64,000 bases of DNA from an uncultured Winogradskyella sp. (GCA_913055905.1 CAJXLB010000001.1:496001-560000), one strand, 5' to 3'. Positions 53,014 through 61,628 are shown, counted from the first letter of the stretch. The notes: a model not told the origin generated them from the letters alone. Translations and numbers: made by a program.

Positions 53014-53035
53014 CGCACTTTTTTTATGTTTTGAA

Positions 53036-53665
53036 TTGAACACTTACCATAAGTTGGAGGATTGGCTCGCCTGGATGGATGAGCTTTCCCAAAAGGATGT
53101 CGTAATCATTGATAACTTCATAGACATACAATTATTAGAGGACATACAGTCTTTTTTTGCGGCACATCTCAACGCTTTTTCTAAGGCTGGAATTGGAGCG
53201 CTGGATCAACACGTCATTCGGAAAGATATACGAGGCGACTTTACATACTGGTTAGACCGCAAAAGAGACACAGACCTAAAGCTTTTTTGGGAACTTGTTG
53301 ATGAGACTATTCATGTTTACAACAGGTATTGTTATTTAGGGCTCTCTGGTTTTGAATTTCACTTAGCCCATTATCCCAAGGGAGGCCATTATGATAAGCA
53401 CCTGGATCAGTTTAACAACAGAAATAACAGAACGATTTCTGTGGTTATTTATCTCAACAAAACATGGCAAAAAGGTGATGGTGGTGAGCTGGAGATTTTC
53501 CTTAAGGACGATTCAACCTTAGTTGTAGAGCCTGTGGAAGCGCGTTGTGTTATGTTTAAAAGTGCAACCGTACCACATCGCGTGCTTGCATCCCAAAAAC
53601 CACGTTACAGCCTTACGGGATGGCTGCTGCAACAACCATCTGCATTGGGACAGTTTTTGGGGTAG
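53036..53665 (+). CDS. 2-oxoglutarate/Fe(II)-dependent dioxygenase (prolyl-4-hydroxylase type)
   Basis: A 209-residue double-stranded beta-helix oxygenase. The iron triad is H122 and D124 in YDKHLDQFNNR and H181 in TVPHRVLAS, and R190 in RYSLTGWLLQ would bind 2-oxoglutarate. The strand before the second His has the usual YLNKTWQKGDGGELEIF. No ATG fits: the frame starts with TTG at 53036 (an ATG at 53026 opens only two codons), and an internal ATG at 53075 is an alternative. Substrate unknown; the group includes peptidyl-proline hydroxylases. Confidence 0.88.
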   Translation: MNTYHKLEDWLAWMDELSQKDVVIIDNFIDIQLLEDIQSFFAAHLNAFSKAGIGALDQHVIRKDIRGDFTYWLDRKRDTDLKLFWELVDETIHVYNRYCYLGLSGFEFHLAHYPKGGHYDKHLDQFNNRNNRTISVVIYLNKTWQKGDGGELEIFLKDDSTLVVEPVEARCVMFKSATVPHRVLASQKPRYSLTGWLLQQPSALGQFLG

Positions 53666-53919
53666 TCTTAACGAGGTTTGGTTGGGCTCTCTTACTTCAT
53701 ATTTAATTTCTATAGAATTTATAAAATAAAGAAATGATAGCCTCGAGACATATGCTCATTATCGAGCTATTGTTGCGGCCGCTCACTTTGTAAGACTATG
53801 AAATTCATGTTTTTATTTGTGGTCTCGGGAAGTAGTTGAACGTAATAATTTAACATTATAGCCATTTTTCTATTCATTTATTTCCTAGGGAATTATTTTT
53901 AAGAAAAAATGAAAATACT

Positions 53920-54765
53920 ATGAATAGGCCCATTATAGTTCTAGGCAAAGAGCGATCTGGAACAAAATGGTTGACAAATCTCATTGCCAACCACCCAGAG
54001 ATAGCGTGTGTGCAATCCCCTCAGCATAAGGGTATTTTAGAAACCAACATGTTTGACAAAATGGAAGCAGCTTTTGGTGACTTAAAATATAAAGAAAATA
54101 GAATGGCTTTTGAATATGTATTTGTGCAAACCGCCTTTTTTAAGATTACTGGACTTGATTCTGAATGGTTTTGTAACTTGAAGTACACCTCATATTTAGA
54201 AGCTTTTAAATTGGTTATGGATGCCTATGCACATAAAACTGGTGCAAAGACATGGGTTCAAAAAACCAATAGTCTGTTGGCCGATAAGTTATTTGAAGAA
54301 TATTCAAATGCCAAGTTCATTGTAATTCAAAGGGAACTTATGGACAATGTTGCGTCGACCTTAAATATGGGTGACTATTCTTTTGAGTTCAAATCTGTTC
54401 TGAGTGCTGTATTTGGTCATGTATACAATAAAAAATACGAAGATAAGTATAGAAATAAAGACAACGTGTTTTTTGTGACCTATGAAAACTTAAAGGCGAA
54501 GACTGAAGTTCAGTTGAGAGAGGTATATGAGTTTTTGGGATTAGAATTTGACCCTGTATACTGCGAAGTTCCATTTAAGAAAAACACATCGTTTCAAAAG
54601 CGTAAGCGGAAGGAATTTTCCAGTAAGGAAAAGTTTGTGATACGCTGTATGTATTATACGGCACTTATAATGCCATTACCAATACTAAAATTCTTTAGAA
54701 ACCAACTACAAAAATATAGAATAAAGAAGCATAGATTCGTCGGAGGGACATTTCAAATGAGCTAG
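53920..54765 (+). CDS. sulfotransferase-family protein
   Basis: A 281-residue protein with the PAPS-binding 5'-phosphosulfate loop near the N-terminus (IVLGKERSGTKWLTNLI, residues 6-22). The 3'-phosphate-binding segment AKFIVIQRELMDNVASTLN carries the Arg and Ser. A late part of the fold shows REVYEFLGLEFDPVY. It probably sulfates a glycan, lipid or peptide. It stands alone between AT-rich gaps of 254 and 153 bp, with Lys/Phe/Tyr-rich composition, so recent acquisition is possible. Confidence 0.85.
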   Translation: MNRPIIVLGKERSGTKWLTNLIANHPEIACVQSPQHKGILETNMFDKMEAAFGDLKYKENRMAFEYVFVQTAFFKITGLDSEWFCNLKYTSYLEAFKLVMDAYAHKTGAKTWVQKTNSLLADKLFEEYSNAKFIVIQRELMDNVASTLNMGDYSFEFKSVLSAVFGHVYNKKYEDKYRNKDNVFFVTYENLKAKTEVQLREVYEFLGLEFDPVYCEVPFKKNTSFQKRKRKEFSSKEKFVIRCMYYTALIMPLPILKFFRNQLQKYRIKKHRFVGGTFQMS

Positions 54766-54918
54766 ATATTAATAGATAGCGTTCTATTAAATTTTAAAAA
54801 GGCAATTCATTATAAGTCTTATTTTCGATTTTTTTAGCTTCTTTTTTCTATGAGCAGGGCGTTGTTATTTAATTTTTAAAAGTTTTTTCTGGTCTTAATC
54901 TTAAGATGATTTTTGCTT

Positions 54919-55863
54919 TTACGGGTTATTATGTTGCGTTATCCACTCAATGGCATCAACTTTATAGGTATTAGGTAAAATATGGCCAGCATCAAAATAT
55001 TTCAACTTTTTTTCTTCTGTTGAGACCTTTTCAAAGAAACCGGACACTTCACTTTCATTAGCAAAGAAATCTTTTTTACCCATTAGTAGCAAAGTTGGAG
55101 TCTTCTGGTTCTTAGCATGTGTCATAGGCGTTATATTCATTTGCGCCTGTTTAATCTTTTCGGGCCAATCTAACATTTCCAAATCTCTTGCAGGTAAGTT
55201 AACAGGAGGCACGCATCCTACAATAGAGGTTATTCTATTGTCAAAAATACTGAGTAGAATAGCAAGGTTTCCGCCTAAACTGTAGCCGATTACATTAAAC
55301 GATAGGTCGGAATTGTTGTTACTGTTTTGGATGTAATCCATAATAATACGCAAGTCTTTTACTGTAGAGGTAACAAGAGTCTCAAAGATTATACTGTCTT
55401 CCTCATTTTTAGAAAATCCAGGAGGTAAGTCTTCTGGAGGTCTGAATCCCAGTTCGTAACTGCGTTCACCATGAAATTTAACATCTGGAATGATTATGTT
55501 ATACCCAAGAGAGACCAAGGAATCTTTAATGGCAGTTGTATTTTTACTCCAATCCAGATAGGGCTCTGAAGGATATATCCAATCCTCTTTAGAGTCGCCC
55601 AAACCGTGAAGTAGTATGACGTAATTGTTTTTGTTTGTTCTTTTATTGATGTAATGGTAAAATGGAATTTTGGAGTCGAAACCATCTAGAACAACTTTTT
55701 CAAAGGTGGTTACAGAATCGATTTCTAATCTTTGAACAACACTAGCAGCGCGTTCTGTGCTGGAATCATAGTCAAATAGGTGGGTTGTGGTTTGCCCCAA
55801 AGCTTCTAAAAGGCTGCCAAAGATTACAAATAGCACTAATGCATGATTGATCCTTTTTTTCAT
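54919..55863 (-). CDS. exported alpha/beta hydrolase
   Basis: A 314-residue protein with a signal peptide (MKKRINHALVLFVIFGSLLEALGQ in part, cleaved near residue 23) and an alpha/beta hydrolase core. The oxyanion motif is VILLHGLGDSKEDW, the nucleophile elbow is NVIGYSLGGNLAI, the acid is LLMGKKDFFANE and the catalytic His is FDAGHILPN. The fold suggests an esterase or dienelactone-type hydrolase in the periplasm or outside; substrate unknown. Confidence 0.88.
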   Translation of the reverse strand: MKKRINHALVLFVIFGSLLEALGQTTTHLFDYDSSTERAASVVQRLEIDSVTTFEKVVLDGFDSKIPFYHYINKRTNKNNYVILLHGLGDSKEDWIYPSEPYLDWSKNTTAIKDSLVSLGYNIIIPDVKFHGERSYELGFRPPEDLPPGFSKNEEDSIIFETLVTSTVKDLRIIMDYIQNSNNNSDLSFNVIGYSLGGNLAILLSIFDNRITSIVGCVPPVNLPARDLEMLDWPEKIKQAQMNITPMTHAKNQKTPTLLLMGKKDFFANESEVSGFFEKVSTEEKKLKYFDAGHILPNTYKVDAIEWITQHNNP

Positions 55864-56207
55864 AAAACAATAGAATTAAATAGACTTTTTTTGTTTTATA
55901 ATAGATTAAAGGTTCCAGAATAGACTTGGCCATTTGAATTGCGAAATGAATTTACACTAATTTTTAATTTTTTCATAAAAAAAAGACACTGCTACTAAAG
56001 ATTACTTTTCTTAGACAGTTGAATGAGGTTATTTCATTAAAATAACGAAAAACTACAACTACAAATAGCGTAAACCCCATATCGATATTCGGCTATAAAT
56101 GGAATTTTTAATGTGGTCACTCATTGGATATCCTTAAGTACACTATTAATATAGCGTTATAGATTAAGATGGTAGATAAGCCTAATAATTACTTCCTTAC
56201 TGTTATC
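55864..56207. other. 344-bp AT-rich gap without a recognised gene
   Basis: This gap between the alpha/beta hydrolase and the CDF transporter has stop codons in all frames and no promoter octamer that I could place with confidence. The part around 56060-56110 (TAGCGTAAACCCC, then ATATCGATATTCGGCTATAAATGG) is less AT-rich and may be a decayed intergenic repeat. Confidence 0.4.
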
Positions 56208-57002
56208 TTATTTGCTCAGTCTCAATATCCTAAACGCACCCTGAAGGACCAACACAAAAACAATGGTTCCTATGATCAGGTCCGGTTTGCTAGAATTGAG
56301 CCAATTCACCAAAAGGCCTGCAACGATGACACCCAAATTAATAATGACGTCATTGGAAGTAAAGATCATACTGGCTTTCATGTGTGCTTCTTCCTCACTT
56401 TTTGATTTTTGTAAAATATAGAGACAAATCCCATTTGCAATTAAAGCGAATATTGAAACAATGATCATTGTTGAAAAGTCGGGTAACTTTTCCTCGCCCA
56501 GAAACCTTCTGAGAACTTCTATAAAGCCGATAATGGCAAGGGTAATCTGGAAATATCCAGCAAGTTTTGCAATACGCTTTTTTCTAGCCAAGGTCCCACC
56601 AACCGCAAATAAACTTATACCATAAACAAAAGAATCTGCAAGCATATCCAAACTATCAGCAACCAATCCCATGGATTTAGAAAGGAATCCTGTAGATAAT
56701 TCAATGAGGAAAAAGGCAAAATTAATTCCAAGGACCGTCCAAAGCAGTTTTTGCTGATTGGTATCTTCTTCAAATTCCGTTTGGTCGGTATGCTCGGTAG
56801 AGAGTTTCTTGCCACCTAAATTTAAGGCTAGGATAGACTTTTCTATTTGCTCTGTTTCTCCAGTATGAAAAACGGTTAATTTCCGGTTTGGGATATCAAA
56901 TTCTAAATTGGCAATACTTGAGATGTTGTCCAATGACATTCGGATGAGATTTTCCTCCGATGGACAATCCATTTTTGTAATCTCATATAGTGTTTTCTTC
57001 AT
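56208..57002 (-). CDS. cation diffusion facilitator-like transporter with N-terminal HMA-like domain
   Basis: Residues 1-70 form a ferredoxin-like domain beginning YEITKMDCPSEENLIRMSL; the metal loop has only one Cys (MDCPSEE). From residue 85 there are six membrane helices of the CDF type, with the metal-site motifs ADSLDMLADSFVYG (helix 2) and MKASMIFTSNDVIINLGVI (helix 5). The cytoplasmic C-terminal domain of classical CDF proteins is lacking, so the N-terminal domain may replace it. At 264 residues it is short. It probably exports Zn, Co or another divalent ion. Confidence 0.85.
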   Translation of the reverse strand: MKKTLYEITKMDCPSEENLIRMSLDNISSIANLEFDIPNRKLTVFHTGETEQIEKSILALNLGGKKLSTEHTDQTEFEEDTNQQKLLWTVLGINFAFFLIELSTGFLSKSMGLVADSLDMLADSFVYGISLFAVGGTLARKKRIAKLAGYFQITLAIIGFIEVLRRFLGEEKLPDFSTMIIVSIFALIANGICLYILQKSKSEEEAHMKASMIFTSNDVIINLGVIVAGLLVNWLNSSKPDLIIGTIVFVLVLQGAFRILRLSK

Positions 57003-57040
57003 TTAACCTCAAAGCTGATGTGACATTAACGACCAGCGTT

Positions 57041-57067
57041 TTGGCTATGAGCAATTCTTATAGCCAA
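57041..57067. terminator. possible terminator hairpin
   Basis: TTGGCTAT, an 11-base loop, ATAGCCAA forms a perfect 8-bp stem between the SIMPL gene stop and the CDF start. It lacks a clean T tract on the minus strand, so the terminator role is uncertain. Confidence 0.35.
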
Positions 57068-57072
57068 GTGTT

Positions 57073-57780
57073 TTATTCAATGACAAATTTAATGCTTACT
57101 TCACTTTCTACCTTAATGGGTTTAAACTCAATTGTTGGTGGTGTGTATTGTTGTTCACTTTTTCTGGAATACCCTGTAACAACAACTTCCTGTAACTCCG
57201 AATCGAAACGATTGTAGGTTGGAAATGTTCTATCCGTTATATGAATGGCTCTTGTAATGCTTTGGTTAAGTGGTTTTACCAAAAAGTCGGCTTGAATTTT
57301 AGCTTTTTTAACGGCTTTGGATTTCAAATCAAGTTTTAATTCCTCCATTTTAGAGTATTCTGTTCGGTCTAAAGTAATGTTGGATATCCCAATAGCTTCT
57401 AATTCTACAATGACTAGTCCTGCTGTTTGGGAGTCAAAAACCTTTAGCTCGTAGGCTTTGTCCTTCATGATGTCTTTTCGTTTTAGAAAATACGTTTTGA
57501 AGTTACTGGCCACGTCCGAAAGGGTCAACTGTTTTTCAGTGTCAATTCCTAAGGACTTGAGTCGTTCAATCATTTTTGTTTCCATTTCCTCAACCGAAAT
57601 TCTATTGCGCTCGTCTTTTTCCCGAATTAGAATATCTAAATAGATGAGGTCCGGTTTAATCAAAGTATCCACTTTGGCGGTCGTTTCAAGATAAGGTTGG
57701 TCTATAAAGTTTTTATTCTGCGCAACGCCCTGAAGCGCCAATAATCCAAAAAGGACAAAAATTCTAATCTGTGTTGTCAT
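57073..57780 (-). CDS. SIMPL-domain (DUF541) exported protein
   Basis: A 235-residue protein with a signal peptide (MTTQIRIFVLFGLLALQGVAQ) and a SIMPL domain: YLETTAKVDTLIKPDLIYLD, EYSKMEELKLDLKSKAVKKA and KAKIQADFLVKPLNQSI. The family includes BP26 of Brucella and has no settled biochemical function; oxidative-stress roles are reported for some. It is separated from the CDF gene by the hairpin at 57041-57067. Confidence 0.82.
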   Translation of the reverse strand: MTTQIRIFVLFGLLALQGVAQNKNFIDQPYLETTAKVDTLIKPDLIYLDILIREKDERNRISVEEMETKMIERLKSLGIDTEKQLTLSDVASNFKTYFLKRKDIMKDKAYELKVFDSQTAGLVIVELEAIGISNITLDRTEYSKMEELKLDLKSKAVKKAKIQADFLVKPLNQSITRAIHITDRTFPTYNRFDSELQEVVVTGYSRKSEQQYTPPTIEFKPIKVESEVSIKFVIE

Positions 57781-58045
57781 GAGTGCATGTTTTTAGTTTA
57801 AGCAAGAACGAAATTAGGACTTTGGAAGAAAGAATTAAAACCAGATTGAGCCAGGGTGCTCTTTGCATTAGGGTATGGACGCTTTCCGTGAGTGCATTCA
57901 TTTTTACTAATTGGATTTTATAGACAAATGTGTTATGATATGCTGTTCACTTTTATTGACTTTACAGTAATGCAACCAATACAAACCTTTAGGTCTGGAT
58001 TGAAAGTAGAACCAAGATCATCGATAGCTTTTTTGGTATTTGTTT

Positions 58046-58531
58046 TTAGTCAATAGACTTTATTGAAGGGTCCGCATTACTAATGTCTACTACATTTTTC
58101 CATTGGCCATCAGCTTGCTTTTTCCAGATTTCAACACCCTTATTGTAAACGGTTCTGGTATTCCCTAAAGTATCAATTGGCATCGTCATGTAATTTTTGA
58201 AAATAACATAGCCCAAATCTCCACTTTTAGAGACATAAGCTTCTTGTGGTTTCCAATAGATTTCAAAACCTGGGATATTCATGGAGCGTTCAACCATACC
58301 TCTGAGGGATTCAATACCAACCACAGGTGCTTCATTTGGAGACATAAGGATGGCGTCATCTGCCCAATAGGATAGCATTTCATCTACATTTTTGTCCTTT
58401 ACGGATTGTGCCCACGCTTGGGATAGCTTCATTAATTTTTCGGCTTCTTCGTCTTGATTGATTGGCTTGGTATTGCAGGCACTAAACCCAAACAGGATGA
58501 GCATTGCAATAAGGATGTGATAATTTTTCAT
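58046..58531 (-). CDS. SnoaL/DUF4440-like (NTF2-fold) lipoprotein
   Basis: A 161-residue lipoprotein (ILFGFSACNTKPINQ, Cys at 19). Its body has the NTF2-like cone fold: SQAWAQSVKDKNVDEMLSYW, ADDAILMSPNEAPVVG and YNKGVEIWKKQADGQWKNVV. DUF4440/SnoaL-like proteins range from steroid isomerases to non-catalytic binding proteins. No catalytic residues can be assigned here. Confidence 0.8.
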   Translation of the reverse strand: MKNYHILIAMLILFGFSACNTKPINQDEEAEKLMKLSQAWAQSVKDKNVDEMLSYWADDAILMSPNEAPVVGIESLRGMVERSMNIPGFEIYWKPQEAYVSKSGDLGYVIFKNYMTMPIDTLGNTRTVYNKGVEIWKKQADGQWKNVVDISNADPSIKSID

Positions 58532-58725
58532 GATTACTCGGTTTTAATTTATACTATTGATTAGCAGTAGTGTATGAGCGTTTGTCTCCTATAAATTTAA
58601 GCTATTTTTTAATTAGGCTGTTTTTTAGGAGTTTAGATTTGCCAATGCAGGTAAATGCGACTGGATTCGAACGTAATCAAATTCGTCTTAAATGCACTTA
58701 TAAATATTATGTGTTGTTGCTGTTA

Positions 58726-59241
58726 TTAAGATTTATGGACTTCAAGTTCAATTTCTACCATAAACTCTGGCAAGGCCAATCCTTTTACTTCGAGCCAAGT
58801 TCCTGTGGGAAATCCGTTTTTATAAATTTCTGCTCGATATGCAGATTTTTCGAGCATCTGTGCCATGTCTGTTGTAAAAATGTCTTCTTTTACGACATCG
58901 TCAAATGTGCAACCAAAATGGGTTAATATTTTTTCCAAATCGGCATAACAGTTTTTCATCTGTTGTTCTATATCGCCAACAGCAGTTGGGTTTCCTTCAT
59001 CATCCATACTTACGGCGCCAGAAATTTTAATGCTATTTCCAATTTTAACGGCGTGGGAGTAGCCGTAAGCTTTTTCCACTTCTGGGCGCAACAGGAAATA
59101 TTCGGGTTTCTTTGGTTCAATGGTTACTCCCTCTTCAAGTTCTTCGGTAACTTCCTTTTGCTTTTGTTGGCAACTTTGAAATCCAAAAGTTAGTGCGCAA
59201 AATGCTAAGAGTAAAGTCAGTCGGTTGGTTGGTGTTTTCAT
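58726..59241 (-). CDS. exported RidA-like lipoprotein
   Basis: A 171-residue protein with a lipobox (LTFGFQSCQQKQ, Cys at 24) and an acidic linker, followed by a RidA/YjgF domain from about residue 50 (GYSHAVKIGNSIKISGAVS, EQQMKNCYADLEKILTHFG, FPTGTWLEVKGLALPEFMVE). RidA normally deaminates reactive imines in the cytoplasm. Here the domain is predicted outside the cytoplasm, and the catalytic Arg expected in the P-x-R-[ST] motif is missing (PTGTW), so imine deamination is unlikely. It may bind a small molecule. Confidence 0.82.
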   Translation of the reverse strand: MKTPTNRLTLLLAFCALTFGFQSCQQKQKEVTEELEEGVTIEPKKPEYFLLRPEVEKAYGYSHAVKIGNSIKISGAVSMDDEGNPTAVGDIEQQMKNCYADLEKILTHFGCTFDDVVKEDIFTTDMAQMLEKSAYRAEIYKNGFPTGTWLEVKGLALPEFMVEIELEVHKS

Positions 59242-59384
59242 AATATCTATTGTTTAGAACCTATTTTTGGTCTTTATTAATTGCCCGAGTTTTGTAGTTT
59301 GTCTATAAATGTTTTGTTTTTGTCTTCTGGTTTATTCAGCCTTGAATCATGTCTAGGATTTTAGGGTAGATGCTCTCGATATAT

Positions 59385-60752
59385 CTATTCCAGAAGTTTG
59401 AATAATATTGCTGATAGAAATCCTAACAACGTACTCAAGCCAACGAGATTTCCACTTCCCATCACAACAGCTTCGGGAATCATCGCTGCAGCAATCATGG
59501 TTAGCATGGCTCCTGCGGCCAGACCTTCCAAAATGAATAGCCAAGTATGGTCAATCTCACCAGCTGCGAGATAGCCTACTCCGGCACCAATTCCAGTAAT
59601 CACCATAAGGGAGAACCACATCAAGAATATCCTGCGCTTGCTCCAACCCTGTTGGAGCATATTCGCAGAGCTAGACAATGCTTCAGGTAAGTTAGAAAGA
59701 AAAAGTCCTGCGATTAAGGTAAAAGGTACGATGTCCATAAAAACAACCTCATCTTGAATTGATAGTTTTGTAGATAGCAGCCCTAACATACCAGCACCAA
59801 TCACCATACTCTCAGGAATACCGTCTAGTAAGATACCCAACCATATTGCCAATGGAGAACCATGATGCTCGTCTTTAATCTGTTGCATTTCTGGAACATC
59901 AGGCATCTCTATGTCACTTACCAATGAATTTTTGGCTTCCTCAGCCCATTGCTTCATTTTGAGACTTTTTTCCGAAAGAAATTTACCAAAGTTTTCCATT
60001 CGCTCTTGGGCGAGCTTTAAGCATGCTTGGTCAAATTGTTCTGAGATTTTCCTCAGTGAATCAAATCCGTCTTTTGGTATGCGAACTGCCTTAACTTTCC
60101 CTTTTGCCACTCCTGTAGCTCTTGTTCGGATTCCTTTGAGAACAGCAATAAGATTAAGGATGGGATGTTTATCAGAAGATTCAACGAGTTGTTGGCCGTT
60201 AAAAGAGGTAATAATCTCTCCTTCTGTAATCATATAAGCATATTGCGCAGGCTCACCTTCACGGACTAAGGTTTCACCATCTTCAAACGTAATAGGTTCT
60301 AAAACACTCATGAGTGTTTCTATTTGATTCTTTGGGATGTGTTGAAACAACTCATGATGAGCAAGCTCATCCAATAATTTTTCTTGATCCTCGGTTTTAA
60401 TTTTGTTGTAGTAATTTAACAGTGTAGAGGTTCTACGTAAAAAACCGCCTTTTTTGTTTACCAAATTATCTAGCAAAATGTACAGTAATCCACCACAGAT
60501 ACATCCTATGACCATAGCATAAAATGTAATTTTGTGGTCACTGCTATTTCCAGAATCTTCATTCAACAGCGCTAATGTGGTAGGGGCAATGAGCTCTACA
60601 GAAAGGGCAGCAAGCAATGCTCCAGCGCCAAAAGCAGCCAAAAAGGAAATCTGGTTGGATGTAAATCTGAATTTTAGACCAATCCAAGAACCGAGCGGAA
60701 GAGAAAAGGCACTTAGGGCACCAAGCGCACAGGCCCAAAGAAAATATTGCAT
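59385..60752 (-). CDS. ZIP-type permease with an inserted cyclic-nucleotide-binding domain
   Basis: A 455-residue protein with a split ZIP architecture. Residues 4-98 form three membrane helices (FLAAFGAGALLAALSVELI). Residues about 133-250 are a cNMP-binding (CAP_ED) domain (HELFQHIPKNQIETLMSVL, EDGETLVREGEPAQYAYM, RATGVAKGKVKAVRIPKDGF). Residues 302-455 are the remaining ZIP helices. The metal-site helices are modified: LDGIPESMVIGAG in place of HNxPEG and SNLPEALSSSANM in place of QNFPEG. The cytoplasmic loop of ZIP proteins is thus used as a regulatory module. Confidence 0.85.
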   Translation of the reverse strand: MQYFLWACALGALSAFSLPLGSWIGLKFRFTSNQISFLAAFGAGALLAALSVELIAPTTLALLNEDSGNSSDHKITFYAMVIGCICGGLLYILLDNLVNKKGGFLRRTSTLLNYYNKIKTEDQEKLLDELAHHELFQHIPKNQIETLMSVLEPITFEDGETLVREGEPAQYAYMITEGEIITSFNGQQLVESSDKHPILNLIAVLKGIRTRATGVAKGKVKAVRIPKDGFDSLRKISEQFDQACLKLAQERMENFGKFLSEKSLKMKQWAEEAKNSLVSDIEMPDVPEMQQIKDEHHGSPLAIWLGILLDGIPESMVIGAGMLGLLSTKLSIQDEVVFMDIVPFTLIAGLFLSNLPEALSSSANMLQQGWSKRRIFLMWFSLMVITGIGAGVGYLAAGEIDHTWLFILEGLAAGAMLTMIAAAMIPEAVVMGSGNLVGLSTLLGFLSAILFKLLE

Positions 60753-60850
60753 ACTAGAAACGGTTTGTAATTTCGAAACAATGAAATCATATCCTTAAAG
60801 TTAAATAATTTTCGGTTTTAACTTATTAATAGCGATGAACTTTAGCCGGT

Positions 60851-60865
60851 GTTGGCAAACGTATG
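60851..60865. repeat. left arm of a 15-bp inverted repeat flanking a hypothetical gene
   Basis: GTTGGCAAACGTATG here is the reverse complement of CATATGTTTGCTAAC at 61574-61588 at 13 of 15 positions (both differences are transitions). It starts 8 bp beyond the stop codon of the lipoprotein gene 60873-61565, so the pair brackets that gene closely. Confidence 0.65.
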
Positions 60866-60872
60866 TATATTT

Positions 60873-61565
60873 TCAATAGACTATTTCGGTAATTATTAAT
60901 CTTTTTATGAAATAGTCATTTAAATTAACTTTTGATTCAAGCATTCGGTGAGCAATAAGTCTTGGGTCAATTGTTCCGGCTACTTCTCGCATTTCAAGAT
61001 AATCAATTAGAAAATCCGATTTGTTTGATATTGAATTTAATGCTCTCGAATAACTACCAACATAATTAATGTCAGTCCAATTTTTTCGTGATTCTATTAT
61101 TGAATCTTCATCTATTGGTTCCGTGTACCGAAAAGATGATTCTGACGTACTGTATCCGAGTGTTCCGTCTGGCATTAAATATTTCCTTTTGATTTTTAAC
61201 ATCGGAATACTGCTATTACCCAAAGTCAGCTTTTCTGCGTTACGTTCAATCCAAATTGAATCTGGAACGCTGTAAATTTCTAATCTCAAGTTACTTTTTT
61301 CGAGATATTCTCGACTACTGTTTGAGATTTTTTTCCAGTAATCGGTTTGTCCTTTTGATAATTCGGTCAGGAATTGTTTGTAGGCTTTTTCAGTATCTAA
61401 ATTTGGATATTGTCTTTTGAGAAAGTCAGACTCAAAATCATTTACAAGATAAGTCAGAGTTTCACTGTTCTCTTTTCCCAAAATCTTTTCAAATTCCGCT
61501 ATTTCTTTTTCGTTTGAACAACTAAAGGTCAGAAGTAAAATTATGATTAGAACGATGAATTTCAT
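60873..61565 (-). CDS. hypothetical lipoprotein in a repeat-bounded unit
   Basis: A 230-residue protein with a lipobox (IILLLTFSCSNEKEI, Cys at 16) and a mixed helical body rich in Ser, Glu and Lys (FESDFLKRQYPNLDTEKAYK, IKRKYLMPDGTLGYS, FLIDYLEMREVAGTIDPRL). No domain is recognised. Near-perfect 15-bp inverted repeats lie 7 and 8 bp outside its two ends, giving a 738-bp unit with one gene. Its base composition looks more AT-rich than the ZIP gene next to it. Confidence 0.68.
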   Translation of the reverse strand: MKFIVLIIILLLTFSCSNEKEIAEFEKILGKENSETLTYLVNDFESDFLKRQYPNLDTEKAYKQFLTELSKGQTDYWKKISNSSREYLEKSNLRLEIYSVPDSIWIERNAEKLTLGNSSIPMLKIKRKYLMPDGTLGYSTSESSFRYTEPIDEDSIIESRKNWTDINYVGSYSRALNSISNKSDFLIDYLEMREVAGTIDPRLIAHRMLESKVNLNDYFIKRLIITEIVY

Positions 61566-61573
61566 TATTCAGT

Positions 61574-61588
61574 CATATGTTTGCTAAC
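61574..61588. repeat. right arm of the 15-bp inverted repeat
   Basis: CATATGTTTGCTAAC matches the reverse complement of the left arm at 60851-60865 in 13 of 15 bases. It lies 8 bp upstream of the lipoprotein ATG (minus strand) and is followed by the GC-richer segment AGCTTCGTTACGGAGAGTGG. Confidence 0.65.
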
Positions 61589-61628
61589 GGTTTTTAGCTT
61601 CGTTACGGAGAGTGGTAAAGAATATCAT

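Noticed and set aside
56169-56405. A plus-strand frame over the end of the CDF gene
   Set aside because: It lies antisense to clear transporter coding sequence and has no recognisable features.
58570-58926. A 118-codon plus-strand frame across the RidA-like gene end
   Set aside because: Most of it is antisense to the RidA domain; the Cys/Phe-rich product resembles a shadow translation.
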